The notes: generated by a model not told the origin, from the letters alone. DNA of 64,000 nt from Aquabacterium fontiphilum (GCF_009909205.1 NZ_JAAAPN010000006.1:206952-270951), one strand, 5' to 3'. Shown: positions 52,146 to 62,049, counted from the first letter of the stretch. Program-made: numbers and translations.

Positions 52146-52640
52146 TCAGGCGCGCTTCTTTGGCACCCAGGCCCAGATCATCTCGGCCTGGATGGGCTGC
52201 TCGCCCGAGTCGTCGGTGATGGTCACCGGCACGGTCACCTCGCCCTTGTCCTGCGTGAGCAGGGCCTCGATCTGCTGCGGGCGCAGCTCGGCCACGGCGC
52301 GCATGTCGCCCACCGAGCGGCGCACGTAGTCGATCTTCATCGTCTTGATCAGCGGCAACTTGTCATCGGGCAGGTTCATGCCCACGCAAAAGCCCGTGGC
52401 GGTTTCCGCCAGCAGGGCCATGGCCGCAGCGTGCACACCTTTGATGTGGTTCTGCACCTTGCGCCGGTTGCGGATGGAGACCACCACGCGCTCGGTCGAG
52501 ATCGACTCGTAGCGCAACCCTGCGGTGCCCACAAAGGGCACGACCCGTCCCAGCGCAAAGCTCGTGGCCCACTGGCCGATCAGCGGCAGGCCCTGCAATT
52601 TGGCGACGGTGCGGGCGAGTTGGTTGGGACGACGCGACAT
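52146..52640 (-). CDS. DUF4442 hotdog-fold thioesterase-like protein
   Basis: The 164-aa protein has the pattern of a hotdog-fold domain of the DUF4442 group. A helix with NHIKGVHAAAMALLAE (about residues 64-79) is followed by strands with KTMKIDYVRRSVGDMRAVAEL. This group is related to acyl-CoA thioesterases (PaaI-like), but no substrate can be named. Its stop abuts the bioB stop (convergent, no gap). It may act on acyl-CoA in keeping with the lipid genes elsewhere, which is only an inference. Confidence 0.75.
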   Translation of the reverse strand: MSRRPNQLARTVAKLQGLPLIGQWATSFALGRVVPFVGTAGLRYESISTERVVVSIRNRRKVQNHIKGVHAAAMALLAETATGFCVGMNLPDDKLPLIKTMKIDYVRRSVGDMRAVAELRPQQIEALLTQDKGEVTVPVTITDDSGEQPIQAEMIWAWVPKKRA

Positions 52641-52785
52641 GGGAACTCCGGTGTGTGACGTTGGGGGCGCATGTTAGCGGGCGAACGCGCCACAAAAGCC
52701 GATCAGTTTGCGCATTCATTGAATTGTCACGCAAGGTGCTCAGGCGTAGGCTGGAGGGCTTGTGTTCAACCGAGGGATGTCTTTC

Positions 52786-53994
52786 ATGGCCCAGACCGCC
52801 ACCCGACGCGCCGCCATCCAGCGTGCGTCCAAGCCCACGTCCAAAGCCACCGCCAACGCCGCCGCCAACGCCGCCGCCAAACGCACCACCACGACGACAC
52901 CGCGTCGCACCGCGGCAGGCGATGTCGCGCCCAGCCGCCAGCCCGGACGCATCGAGCGCCACGCGGTCGACCAGGTGACGCAGGCGCGGCAGTACGCGCA
53001 GGTGGCCGCGCTGGAAGACATCGTCACGCGCACGGCGCCGGACGAGCTGGCCCGCGTGCTGGGCACCGTGCTCAAGGGCGCCTCGCCCGACGATGCGGCC
53101 GTGCTGCGCGCCGCCCTGCGTGGCTCGCTGGACACCGGCGACACGGCCATGCCGCTCGACCCGGATGAGGTGCTGACCCCGCACTGGCGCGACGCGACCA
53201 CCTACCCGTATCGCAACTTGATGTCGCGCAAGAGCTACGAGAAGCAGAAGTACCGTCTGCAGGTCGAGCTGCTCAAGCTGCAGGCCTGGGTCAAGGCCAC
53301 GGGCCAGAAGGTGGTGATCCTGTTCGAAGGCCGCGACGCCGCCGGCAAGGGCGGCACCATCAAACGCTTCATGGAGCACCTCAATCCGCGGGGCGCACGC
53401 GTGGTGGCACTCGAAAAGCCCAGCGAGGTCGAACGCGGCCAGTGGTACTTCCAGCGCTATGTGCAGCACCTGCCCACCGCGGGCGAGATCGTCCTGTTCG
53501 ACCGCAGCTGGTACAACCGCGCCGGCGTCGAGCATGTGATGGGTTTTTGCAGCCCCGAGGAGTACCAGGAGTTCATGCGCCAGGCGCCCGAGTTCGAGCG
53601 CAACCTGGTGCGCGCGGGCGTACATGTCATCAAGTTCTGGTTCTCGGTCAGCCAGGCAGAGCAGCGCCGCCGCTTCAAGGAGCGCGAGACCCACCCGCTC
53701 AAACAGTGGAAGCTCTCGCCCATCGACATGGCCTCGCTCGACAAGTGGGACGACTACACCCGCGCGAAAGAGGCCATGTTCTTCCACACCGACACGGCCG
53801 ACGCCCCCTGGACGGTGATCAAGAGCGATTGCAAGAAACGCGCACGGCTCAACGCGATGCGCTATGTCTTGCACAAGCTGCCGTATGCGAGCAAGGACCT
53901 GAGCCACGTGCCGCAGCCCGACCCCTTGCTGGTGGGCCGCGCCAACGTGGTGTACGAGCGGGGCGAGCACCCCGTCGCACTTGGCCAGGAGTGA
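52786..53994 (+). CDS. ppk2: polyphosphate kinase 2 family protein
   Basis: PPK2 enzymes transfer phosphate between polyphosphate and nucleotides. Residues about 155-390 form the P-loop kinase domain with Walker A FEGRDAAGKGGTIKRF, the lid with RGARVVALEKPSEVERGQWYFQR, Walker B VLFDRSWYNRAGVE, and SPIDMASLDKWDDYTRAKEAMF. The N-terminus (about 5-50) is a Lys/Ala/Thr/Arg-rich, histone-H1-like tail with repeated AANAAAK units. The start is unsettled: 52786 has GAGGG at good spacing; 52777 (ATG) or 52762 (GTG) are possible. It is convergent with metE. Confidence 0.93.
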   Translation: MAQTATRRAAIQRASKPTSKATANAAANAAAKRTTTTTPRRTAAGDVAPSRQPGRIERHAVDQVTQARQYAQVAALEDIVTRTAPDELARVLGTVLKGASPDDAAVLRAALRGSLDTGDTAMPLDPDEVLTPHWRDATTYPYRNLMSRKSYEKQKYRLQVELLKLQAWVKATGQKVVILFEGRDAAGKGGTIKRFMEHLNPRGARVVALEKPSEVERGQWYFQRYVQHLPTAGEIVLFDRSWYNRAGVEHVMGFCSPEEYQEFMRQAPEFERNLVRAGVHVIKFWFSVSQAEQRRRFKERETHPLKQWKLSPIDMASLDKWDDYTRAKEAMFFHTDTADAPWTVIKSDCKKRARLNAMRYVLHKLPYASKDLSHVPQPDPLLVGRANVVYERGEHPVALGQE

Positions 53995-54012
53995 GGTCGC
54001 CCTTGCGCCCGT

Positions 54013-56319
54013 TCAGGCTGCTTGCTGCAGGTTCAGGCGCGCGCGCAAGGTGCGGGCGGCCTCGACCATGTTGGCCAGGGCCGCGCGCGTCTCGGGCCAG
54101 CCGCGGGTTTTCAGGCCGCAGTCCGGGTTGACCCAGAGCCGCTGCGCCGGGATCACCTCGCAGGCGCGCTCCAGCAGGCGCACCATGGCGTCGACCGATG
54201 GCACCCGCGGCGAGTGGATATCGTACACGCCTGGCCCGATCTCGTTGGGGTAATCGAAGGCGCCGAAGCCATCGAGCAGCTCCATGGCCGAGCGCGAGGT
54301 CTCGATGGTGATGACATCGGCGTCCATGGCGGCAATCGCCGGCAGGATGTCGTTGAACTCCGAGTAGCACATGTGGGTGTGGATCTGCGTGGTGTCGGCC
54401 ACGCCGCAGGCGGCCAGCTTGAACGCCCGCACGGCCCACGCCAGGTACGCATCCCAGTCGCTGCGGCGCAGCGGCAGCCCCTCGCGGAAGGCCGGCTCGT
54501 CGATCTGGATGACCTGGATGCCCGCCTTCTCCAGATCCTGCACCTCTTCGCGGATCGCCAGGGCCAGCTGCAGGGCCGTGGTCTCGCGCGGTTGATCGTC
54601 GCGCACGAACGACCACTGCAGCATCGTCACCGGCCCGGTCAGCATGCCCTTCATGGGCCGGTCGGTCAGTGACTGCGCGTAGCGCGTGGTCTCGACCGTC
54701 ATGGGCTCGGGGCGGAACACATCGCCATACAGAATGGGCGGCTTCACGCAGCGCGAGCCATAGCTCTGGACCCAGCCGTGCTCGGTGAAGGCGTAGCCCC
54801 ACAGTTGCTCGCCGAAGTACTCGACCATGTCGTTGCGCTCGGCCTCGCCATGGACGAGCACGTCGATGTCCAGCGCCTCCTGCTCGCGCACGGCCTGCTC
54901 GATCTCGGCGCGCATGCGGGCGAGGTAATCCATCGCGCTCAGTTCGCCGCGCTTGTAGGCAGCACGGGCCTGACGGATCTCGGGCGTCTGGGGGAAGGAG
55001 CCGATCGTGGTGGTGGGCAGCAGGGGCAGACCGAGCGCCGCCTGCTGGGCCTGGATGCGCTGCGCAAATGGCGCGCGCCGCTGGGCCATGTCCGTGCTGA
55101 TGCGTTGCAGGCGCTGCTGCACGGTCGGATGGGTCACGCGGCGCGAGGCGCGGCGCGCGGCCACGGCCGCATCACTGTCGGCCAGCGCGGCGTGCACCGT
55201 CACCACACCCTCGTTCAGCGCACGGCCCAGCGTCTGCAGCTCGTCGAGCTTCTCGCTGGCAAAGGCCAGCCAGCTGCGGATCTCGGCATCCAGCCGCTGC
55301 TCGCTGGCCAGGCTCACCGGGACATGCAGCAGCGAACAAGACGGCGCCACCCACAGGCGGTCACCCAGCTCGTCGTGCAGCTCCTGCAACAGCGGCAGGG
55401 CCTTGCGCAGGTCGGTGCGCCAGATGTTGCGCCCGTCGATCACCCCCACCGACAGCACGGCATCAGGCGGCAGCACCTGGCGCCAGGCGGCCAATTGCTG
55501 CGGCGCGCGCACCAGGTCGATGTGAAAGCCATGGACGGGCAGGCGCGCGGCCAGCACCGCATGGCCCGCGGCGGATTCGAAGTAGCTGGCCAGCAGCAGC
55601 TTCACCCCGGTGTCGGCCAGCTCGGCATAAGCCGGCTCGAAGGCCGCACGCCAGGCGGCATCCAGCTCGAGCGCCAGCACGGGCTCGTCCACCTGCACCC
55701 AGCTCACGCCCAGACGGGCCAGACCCGTCAGCACGCGCCGGTAGCCGGCCACCAACCGAGGCAGCAGGCTCAGGCGGTCAAAGCCCTCGGCCGCGCCATG
55801 GGCCTTGGCCAGCCAGAGCCAGCTCACCGGGCCCAGCAACGCCACCTTCACGGGGTGCCCCTGGGCCTGCGCTTCGGCCACCTCGTCAAACAGCCAATCC
55901 ACGCCGCCGTCAAAGGTCGTGCGCTCGTTCACCTCGGGCACGAGATAGTGGTAGTTGGTGTCGAACCACTTGGTCATCTCCATCGCCGGCTGCGCCGCGT
56001 TGCCTCGGGCCAGCGCGAAGTACTGTGCCAGCGTGAGCTGCGCGGGGTCAAAGCCGAAGCGCTCGGGCACGGCACCCAGCGTGGCCGTCAGGCTCAAGGT
56101 GGTGTCGTACCAGGCGAAATCGCCCACCGTCACGAAGTCGAGCCCCGCCTCGCGCTGACGCGCCCAGTGGGCGGCGCGCAGTCCTGCGCCGACCTGCCGC
56201 AGCTGCGATTCGGCGGTGGCCGCCGCATCGGCGCCAGCGCGCCAGAACGCCTCTTGCGCAAACTTGAGTTCACGGTGTGCGCCGATGCGCGGATAGCCGA
56301 GGATGTGGGTGCGTGCCAT
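54013..56319 (-). CDS. metE: cobalamin-independent methionine synthase
   Basis: MetE transfers a methyl group from 5-methyltetrahydropteroyltriglutamate to homocysteine. The 768-aa protein has the duplicated barrel layout. The Zn site is formed by His and Cys in IHTHMCYSE, a downstream Glu, and Cys in NPDCGLKTR. The N-terminal [20 protein letters not shown] and the mid-protein [16 protein letters not shown] are conserved. The start at 56319 gives the standard N-terminus; a 27-codon upstream extension is rejected. A perfect MetR-type site lies about 90 bp upstream. Confidence 0.97.
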   Translation of the reverse strand: MARTHILGYPRIGAHRELKFAQEAFWRAGADAAATAESQLRQVGAGLRAAHWARQREAGLDFVTVGDFAWYDTTLSLTATLGAVPERFGFDPAQLTLAQYFALARGNAAQPAMEMTKWFDTNYHYLVPEVNERTTFDGGVDWLFDEVAEAQAQGHPVKVALLGPVSWLWLAKAHGAAEGFDRLSLLPRLVAGYRRVLTGLARLGVSWVQVDEPVLALELDAAWRAAFEPAYAELADTGVKLLLASYFESAAGHAVLAARLPVHGFHIDLVRAPQQLAAWRQVLPPDAVLSVGVIDGRNIWRTDLRKALPLLQELHDELGDRLWVAPSCSLLHVPVSLASEQRLDAEIRSWLAFASEKLDELQTLGRALNEGVVTVHAALADSDAAVAARRASRRVTHPTVQQRLQRISTDMAQRRAPFAQRIQAQQAALGLPLLPTTTIGSFPQTPEIRQARAAYKRGELSAMDYLARMRAEIEQAVREQEALDIDVLVHGEAERNDMVEYFGEQLWGYAFTEHGWVQSYGSRCVKPPILYGDVFRPEPMTVETTRYAQSLTDRPMKGMLTGPVTMLQWSFVRDDQPRETTALQLALAIREEVQDLEKAGIQVIQIDEPAFREGLPLRRSDWDAYLAWAVRAFKLAACGVADTTQIHTHMCYSEFNDILPAIAAMDADVITIETSRSAMELLDGFGAFDYPNEIGPGVYDIHSPRVPSVDAMVRLLERACEVIPAQRLWVNPDCGLKTRGWPETRAALANMVEAARTLRARLNLQQAA

Positions 56320-56407
56320 AGCTTGATTCGGTTGTGCGGTGTCTGCAATGGCCTGCAGTGTGTGAGCCGCACCCACATGAATCAAGCGACATTTTTTCAA
56401 TCAGACA

Positions 56408-56420
56408 TGAATCAGATTCA
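56408..56420 (-). promoter_or_regulatory. MetR binding site upstream of metE
   Basis: The sequence is TGAA-TCAGA-TTCA, an exact fit to the known MetR consensus TGAAnnnnnTTCA, and lies 89 bp upstream of the metE start. MetR with homocysteine activates metE in other proteobacteria. The site also includes the stop codon of the upstream ABC ATPase gene. No metR gene is in the window. Confidence 0.7.
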
Positions 56421-57128
56421 ACCATGCCCAGCGGGCGAGGGTGGGCCATCCGACTCGATCCGCCCGTCCACCAGCTCGATCACGCGGTCACAGCGTGCGG
56501 CCAGGCGTGGGTCATGCGTGACCACCAGAAAGGTGGTGCCCGCATCCTGGTGGATGCGGCGCATCAGCGCGAACACCTCGCTCGATGAGGCCGTGTCGAG
56601 GTTGCCAGTCGGCTCATCGGCCAGGACGAGTGCTGGCTCCAGCATCAAGGCCCGCGCAATGGCCACGCGCTGCTGCATGCCGCCTGACAACTGCGCCGGC
56701 TTGCGGTCCATCGCGGCGGCCAGCCCCACGGCATCCAGCAGCGCCCGCGCCCGCTCGCGATCGCGCGCGGCCACCCGCCCGTCACGCATCAACACCGGCA
56801 GACTCACGTTCTCCAGCGCAGTGAACGCTGGCAGCAGGTGATGAAACTGGAATACAAAGCCCAGCGCGTCGCGCCGCATGCGGGTCAGGCCATCGTCGTC
56901 CAGGTCCTGCACGCGCTCGCCCAGCAGCGTGTAGCTGCCGCCGCTGCTGCGCTCGAGCAGGCCCAGCACATTGAGCAGCGTGCTCTTGCCCGAGCCCGAG
57001 GGGCCGATCAGCGCGGCAAACTCGCCGCGGTCAATGCGCAGGTCCAGCCCGTGCAGCACCTCGATCTCGTTGGGCTGGCCCACGTTGTAGGCCTTGTGCA
57101 GCGTGGACAACAGCACCAGCTCGCTCAT
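56418..57128 (-). CDS. ABC exporter ATP-binding protein (MacB/LolD-type)
   Basis: The 236-aa ATPase has Walker A GPSGSGKST, Q-loop region FQFHHLLPAFTALENV, signature LSGGMQQRVAIARAL, Walker B LVLADEPTGNLD and the H-loop VVTHD. The ALENV and GNLD style is typical of the MacB/LolD/FtsE group that powers mechanotransmission-type systems. The start at 57128 removes an Arg/Pro-rich leader and is 7 bp after the permease gene. With the adaptor and permease upstream it forms a complete three-gene operon. Confidence 0.93.
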   Translation of the reverse strand: MSELVLLSTLHKAYNVGQPNEIEVLHGLDLRIDRGEFAALIGPSGSGKSTLLNVLGLLERSSGGSYTLLGERVQDLDDDGLTRMRRDALGFVFQFHHLLPAFTALENVSLPVLMRDGRVAARDRERARALLDAVGLAAAMDRKPAQLSGGMQQRVAIARALMLEPALVLADEPTGNLDTASSSEVFALMRRIHQDAGTTFLVVTHDPRLAARCDRVIELVDGRIESDGPPSPAGHG

Positions 57129-57135
57129 GCCGGCC

Positions 57136-58371
57136 TCACATGCGTATGGCTTGCGCCGGGTCCAGCCGGGCGGCGCGCCGGGCGGGGGCCACCGCCGCCA
57201 GAATGCCCGCCACAAAGGCCAGGCCCACGATCTGCAGCGCCATCACCGGCGGCAAGGTGATCGAAAACAGCGGCAGCCCATCGGCCCCGCGCACGAAGGT
57301 GGTGAACAGCTTGATCAACCCCATGGCGAGGAACACCCCCACCACCGAGCCCACGGCCCCCACCAGCGCGCCTTGCAAGAGGAACACCCGCAGGATCTGC
57401 CCGCGCGTGGCGCCCATGGCGCGCAGGATGCCAATCTCGCGCTGCTTCTGCACCACCGACACCACCAGCACGCTGGCAATGCCCAGGATCACGACCACCA
57501 TGACGACGGTGCGAATCAGCCGCGTGCTGATGGTCTGCGCGTTGAGCGCCGACACCAGCTGCGCGTTGGTGTCCTGCCAGCTCTCGACCTCGTTGGGCAG
57601 CTCGCGGGCGAGTGTGGCGGCCAGGGTGTTGGCAGCCCACACATCGTCGACCCGCAGGTCGATCTGCGTGACGCCTCCGGCCAGGTCCAGCAGGCTTTGC
57701 GCGCTGCGCAGCGGCACCAGCACGATGCGCCGGTTCAGGTCCCGCACACCGAGATCTACCAGCGCCGTCAACCGCAAGGTCTCGCTGCGTCCGTCCGTCA
57801 ACACCGTGATGCGGTCGCCCACGCGCACGCCCAGATCCTGCGCCAGCGTCTGGCCGATGATGGCTTCGCCCGGCCCCAGCTGCATGCGCCCGGCCACCAC
57901 CTTGTCGCGCAGGTTGACGATGCGGTCATAGCGCTCGATCTCGACACCGCTGAGGGCGACCGCCCGCGTGGCCTCGCCACGGCGCGCCAGGGCGGCACCG
58001 GCCGCCATGGGCGACACCGCCGCCACACCCGGGCGCTGCGCCAGCGAAGCGGCCACCGCGGGCCAGTTGGCGATGGTGCGCAGGCGCTGCGACCGGGCCT
58101 GCGTGTCCGTCCACCGCAGTTCGCCAGGGCCACTGGCAGGCGGCAAGGCCGGTGTCACGCGCTCGTCCAGCGGCGATACCACCACATGGGCCTGCGCGCC
58201 CAGCGTCTTGTTGAGCGTGTTGCGCTGCAGCCCTGTGACCAGTGCCGAGATGTAAGCCACCACGGCCACACCAGCCGCCACCCCCACGATGATCAGCACG
58301 CTCTGAAACCGCCCCTCCCGCAGAAAGCGCAGCGCCACCTGCCATTCGAAGCCGATTCCGCGCTTGAGCAT
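57136..58371 (-). CDS. ABC exporter permease (MacB-like)
   Basis: The 411-aa protein has an N-terminal membrane helix (residues about 23-45), a large periplasmic domain (about 50-280), and three C-terminal helices (about 282-300, 335-360, 375-395). The short motif KQREIGILRAMGATRGQILRVFLLQG is characteristic of FtsX/MacB-type permeases. It moves force rather than forming a channel in studied members. It lies 16 bp after the adaptor gene. The substrate is unknown; macrolides, lipoproteins or siderophores are possible. Confidence 0.92.
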   Translation of the reverse strand: MLKRGIGFEWQVALRFLREGRFQSVLIIVGVAAGVAVVAYISALVTGLQRNTLNKTLGAQAHVVVSPLDERVTPALPPASGPGELRWTDTQARSQRLRTIANWPAVAASLAQRPGVAAVSPMAAGAALARRGEATRAVALSGVEIERYDRIVNLRDKVVAGRMQLGPGEAIIGQTLAQDLGVRVGDRITVLTDGRSETLRLTALVDLGVRDLNRRIVLVPLRSAQSLLDLAGGVTQIDLRVDDVWAANTLAATLARELPNEVESWQDTNAQLVSALNAQTISTRLIRTVVMVVVILGIASVLVVSVVQKQREIGILRAMGATRGQILRVFLLQGALVGAVGSVVGVFLAMGLIKLFTTFVRGADGLPLFSITLPPVMALQIVGLAFVAGILAAVAPARRAARLDPAQAIRM

Positions 58372-58387
58372 CAGGCCGCCCTGCCCA

Positions 58388-59629
58388 TCAGTCCTGACGA
58401 GCGCGCACGCGCGTGCCCTCGGCCACGGTGGGGTCGCGCAACACGGTGTCGCCGTCCTCCAGCCCACCAAGCACCTCGATCTGATCGAGCGTGCGCAGGC
58501 CGAGCTTCACGTTGCGCAGCCGGGCCCGGCCGTCTTCCACCACCATGACCGTGCCCTGCTCACCCCCGGGCACAGCACGCACATCGCGCACCGCCTCCAG
58601 AGGCAGCACCTGCACGCCACGGCGCACACCCGTGACCACCTCGATCGACAGCGTCATGTCCTCGCGCAGAAAAGCCGGCACGGGCGGCACGACGGCCAGC
58701 GTCACCTCCACCGCGCCGGATTGCGCGTTCACCGCAGGCGCCAGCCGGTCGACCCGCGCGTCGAAGGGCTGCTGCGGAAACGCATCGGCCACCACCTTGG
58801 CCGCCTGCCCCACCTGCAGCTGAGACAAGAACCGTTCATCCACCGAAGCCACCAGCTCGGTCGGCCCGGCCACCGACACCGTCATCAAGGCCTTGCCGGC
58901 CTGCACGATCTGGCCCGGCTCCACCGCCCGCAGCAACACCGCCCCATCGGCCGGCGCCCGCACGGTGGTCTGATCCAGGCGCGCCCGCGCAACCTGCACG
59001 GCGGCCTCGGCGGCCAGGGCCTGCGCCCGCGCCGCCGCCTGCTCGGCGCCCTGCCCGGCGTTCGCCTTCCACTGCGCACGCGCCGCATCGCGCTGGGCCT
59101 GGGCCACCTCCGCCGCGCGCCGGGCCTCATCCAGCCGGGACTGGCTGAAGAAGCCCTGCGCCACCAAGGCCTCGGTGCGCTTGAGTTCGGCCTGCGCCGC
59201 CTGCAGCGTGGCCTCGGCCTGGGCCTGCGCCGCCTGCGCCGAAGGCAAGGCCAGCGACTGCTGGCTGCTCAGCCGCGCGCGTGATTGCGCCAGATTGGCC
59301 TCGGCCTGCGCCAGGGCGGCGCGCGCCTCGTCCTGCTCCAGCACGATCAGCGACTGCCCCCGCCGCACGGCCTCGCCCTCACGCACCTTCACCTCCAGCA
59401 CGCGACCCGTCTGGGTCACGCCCAACTCGACCCGGTTGCGCGTTTCAACCCGGGCGGTGAACTGCAGGGTGCGGGTCAGGTCGCTGCGCTGGACCACCAC
59501 GCCCGGCATGCTGGCTGGCATGGCCCACCACGCCAGCCCCGCGACCAGCAGCACACCGGCCACACCCACAGGCAGCCAGCGTCGCCAGGACGCCGTGCGG
59601 GCGCGGGCAGAAATCGGATCGGTCGACAT
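58388..59629 (-). CDS. periplasmic adaptor protein (MacA/HlyD family)
   Basis: The 413-aa membrane-fusion protein has an N-terminal anchor (residues about 19-36) and a split lipoyl domain (EVKVREGEAVRRGQSLIVLEQDEA and TTVRAPADGAVLLRAVEPGQIVQ). A long Ala/Gln/Arg-rich coiled coil (about 105-205) separates the halves, and beta-barrel and membrane-proximal domains follow. It would link the permease to a TolC-like channel, which is not in the window. It starts the operon, 73 bp from the divergent monooxygenase gene. Confidence 0.92.
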   Translation of the reverse strand: MSTDPISARARTASWRRWLPVGVAGVLLVAGLAWWAMPASMPGVVVQRSDLTRTLQFTARVETRNRVELGVTQTGRVLEVKVREGEAVRRGQSLIVLEQDEARAALAQAEANLAQSRARLSSQQSLALPSAQAAQAQAEATLQAAQAELKRTEALVAQGFFSQSRLDEARRAAEVAQAQRDAARAQWKANAGQGAEQAAARAQALAAEAAVQVARARLDQTTVRAPADGAVLLRAVEPGQIVQAGKALMTVSVAGPTELVASVDERFLSQLQVGQAAKVVADAFPQQPFDARVDRLAPAVNAQSGAVEVTLAVVPPVPAFLREDMTLSIEVVTGVRRGVQVLPLEAVRDVRAVPGGEQGTVMVVEDGRARLRNVKLGLRTLDQIEVLGGLEDGDTVLRDPTVAEGTRVRARQD

Positions 59630-59702
59630 CACACACTTCCGGATGAACAGACGCCCAAGTGTGCCGCATGCCCGGCAGCCGCGTGCACAATGCCGCCCGC
59701 TC

Positions 59703-61166
59703 ATGCTCCAACTCGACACGATCATTGTTGGCGCCGGCCTAGCCGGTATCGGCGCCGCCGTCCATCTCATGCGCCAGTTCCCCGGTCAACGCCTGGCCAT
59801 CCTCGAGGCCCGCGGCACGCTGGGCGGCACCTGGGACCTGTTCCGCTATCCTGGCGTGCGCTCGGATTCAGACATGCACACGCTGGGCTACCGCTTCGCG
59901 CCCTGGCCCCATCCCGACACCGTGGCCGAGGGCGAGGCCATCCGGCAGTACATCCACGATGTGGCCCACCAGCATGGCGTCTGGCCCCTGGTGCGCCTGC
60001 ATCACCGCGTCACAGCCGCAGCCTGGTGCAGCCAGCAGTGCCGCTGGACCTTGTCGGTCGACCGGGGCGAGGCCGGCCCGCCGTTGACCCTGCATTGCCG
60101 CTTCCTGCTGCTGTGCACCGGCTACTTCCGCTACGACGCTGGGCACCAACCCGCCCTGCCGGGCGCCGACCAGTTCCAGGGCCGCATCGTTCACCCGCAA
60201 CACTGGCCACAGGGGCTCCACACCGCAGGCCAGCGCGTGGTCGTCATCGGCTCGGGCGCCACGGCCATCACCCTCGTGCCCGCCCTGGCCGAACAGGTCG
60301 GACAGGACGGACACGTCACCCTGTTGCAGCGCTCGCCCAGCTACATCGTGGGCCTGCCCCGACGCGACCGCCCGGCCGCATGGCTGCAGCAGGCTCTGCC
60401 CGCACCCGCCGCCGCCCGGCTCACGCGCTGGAAGAACATCCTGCGCAGCCACTGGGGCTACCAGGCTGCGCGGCGCTTCCCCGCGGTCACACGGCGCCGC
60501 ATGCTGCAGGGCGTACACCGTGCCATGGGCGGCCTTGACGACCAGCAGGCCGGTCATTTCGCGCCCCGCTACGCGCCCTGGGATCAGCGCGTGTGCTTCA
60601 CGCCGGACGACGCCTTCTTTGCTGCCCTGCGCGGCGGCCGCGCCAGCATCCGCACCGACCAGATCAAGCAGCTGACACCCAACGGCATCGCACTGACATC
60701 GGGCGCCCACCTGCGGGCAGACCTCATCGTGACCGCCACCGGCCTGAACCTGCTCGCCCTGGGCGGCATCGCACTCAGCGTGGACGGCGAGGCTGTGGAC
60801 GTGGGCCGGCGCTTCAGCTACCGTGGGATGATGCTGGCCGGTGTGCCCAACTTGGCTTACACCTTCGGCTACACCCACACCTCCTGGACCTTGAAGGCCG
60901 AGCTGACGGCGCAACGCGTGTGCGCCATCCTGCAGCACATGGACCGCACCGGCGCGCGGCAGTGCACGCCCCAGCCACCAGCCGGCTTGCGTCGGGGCCC
61001 TTACCGTGGCCTCACCGCGGGCTATGTGTTGCGGGCCGCGCGGCAGTTTCCGCCGGGGGGCGACCAGGGGCCCTGGCGCAGCACCCACAGCTACCTGGCC
61101 GACGCGTTCGCATCGCTTGAGCCGGTCGACGACGGCGCCCTGCGTTTCACCCCGGCGCCGCGTTGA
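59703..61166 (+). CDS. EthA-like Baeyer-Villiger monooxygenase
   Basis: The 487-aa flavoprotein has an FAD loop IVGAGLAGIGAAVHL near residue 8 and an NADPH loop VIGSGATAITLVP. Between them FQGRIVHPQHWPQ fits the Baeyer-Villiger fingerprint FxGxxxHxxxW(P/D). The segment GGTWDLFRYPGVRSDSDMHT is shared with EthA-type enzymes, and the length is the same as that group (about 489). These enzymes oxidise ketones to esters or oxygenate sulfur compounds. It is divergent from the exporter operon and convergent with the hydrolase gene. Confidence 0.9.
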   Translation: MLQLDTIIVGAGLAGIGAAVHLMRQFPGQRLAILEARGTLGGTWDLFRYPGVRSDSDMHTLGYRFAPWPHPDTVAEGEAIRQYIHDVAHQHGVWPLVRLHHRVTAAAWCSQQCRWTLSVDRGEAGPPLTLHCRFLLLCTGYFRYDAGHQPALPGADQFQGRIVHPQHWPQGLHTAGQRVVVIGSGATAITLVPALAEQVGQDGHVTLLQRSPSYIVGLPRRDRPAAWLQQALPAPAAARLTRWKNILRSHWGYQAARRFPAVTRRRMLQGVHRAMGGLDDQQAGHFAPRYAPWDQRVCFTPDDAFFAALRGGRASIRTDQIKQLTPNGIALTSGAHLRADLIVTATGLNLLALGGIALSVDGEAVDVGRRFSYRGMMLAGVPNLAYTFGYTHTSWTLKAELTAQRVCAILQHMDRTGARQCTPQPPAGLRRGPYRGLTAGYVLRAARQFPPGGDQGPWRSTHSYLADAFASLEPVDDGALRFTPAPR

Positions 61167-61179
61167 TCCGGTGCGGGGA

Positions 61180-61845
61180 TCAGCCCAGTTGCGCCTGCCA
61201 GAAAGCCGCCATGCGCGACCAGGCCTGCTCCGCGCACGCCGCGTCATACACCTCGGGCCGGCTGTGGTTGAAAAACGCGTGCTGCGCCGGGTAACGGTAG
61301 ACCTCGACCGGCGTGGCCTTGCCCGCCGTGGCCTGCACCAGTTGATCGACCGTCGCCGGGGTGCACCAGTCATCCTGATCAGCGAAATGGCCCTGGAAGG
61401 CAATGGCGATCTGGCGCGGATCCGCGAACTCGGCCGGGGGAATGCCGTAGAAACACACACCGGCCTTCAGCCCCTTGACGTGCACGGCAGCCGCCACGGT
61501 CAGCGCGCCGCCCATGCAGAAGCCCATCACGCCCACCGGCGCGCCGCCGGCAGCCAGGTGATTCACAGCGCCTTGCAGATCCTGATGGGTCGCATCCGCA
61601 AAATCCAGCCCGGTCATCATGTGGTTGGCCTCGTCCGCCGAGGTCGTTGTGCGGCCGCGGTACAGATCCGGCGCCAGCACGGTGTAGCCCAGGGCGCTCA
61701 GCCGGTCGGCCACGCCCTTGATGTGGTCGTTGAGCCCCCACCACTCCTGAATCAGCACGATGCCGGGGCGGCCTGCGGGGCCTTCGGCCAGGTAAGCGGG
61801 GGTGGCCTGCCCGTCAGGGCGGGTGAAGGTGATCATCTGTCCCAT
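61180..61845 (-). CDS. dienelactone hydrolase family protein
   Basis: The 221-aa alpha/beta-hydrolase has a Cys nucleophile (Cys110) in GFCMGG, an acid near FADQDDW, and His in YPAQHAFFNHS. This is the Cys-Asp-His triad of dienelactone hydrolases, which open lactone rings in catabolism of chloroaromatics or related lactones. Members also act on other esters, and the substrate cannot be fixed. AGGAGA precedes the start by 6 nt. It lies tail to tail with the Baeyer-Villiger enzyme, whose lactone/ester products are a conceivable substrate (inference). Confidence 0.93.
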   Translation of the reverse strand: MGQMITFTRPDGQATPAYLAEGPAGRPGIVLIQEWWGLNDHIKGVADRLSALGYTVLAPDLYRGRTTTSADEANHMMTGLDFADATHQDLQGAVNHLAAGGAPVGVMGFCMGGALTVAAAVHVKGLKAGVCFYGIPPAEFADPRQIAIAFQGHFADQDDWCTPATVDQLVQATAGKATPVEVYRYPAQHAFFNHSRPEVYDAACAEQAWSRMAAFWQAQLG

Positions 61846-62049
61846 CGCGGTCTCCTGCTAGATGAATGAAACTATGGAGATGCTTTCTCGCTCGCGTATA
61901 AAACGAAACGAAATCATGGCTGGACCTGTGCCGCGAGATACGTGGTGCTGATGATACGTCGGCGGCCGGCGATGTGAGGTAGCACGCTTGCAAAGCATGT
62001 GGCCCCAAGCCCTTAAAAGCACAGTCATGCGGCTCTACGCCGGAACAGC

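Noticed and set aside
52846..52895. Short tandem repeats (GCCGCCAAC-like) considered as a repeat array
   Set aside because: They are in-frame codons of the PPK2 tail; unit length and absence of spacers exclude a CRISPR array.
61814..62008. Short minus-strand frame upstream of the dienelactone hydrolase
   Set aside because: It overlaps the real gene start, has no ribosome site and no recognisable motif.
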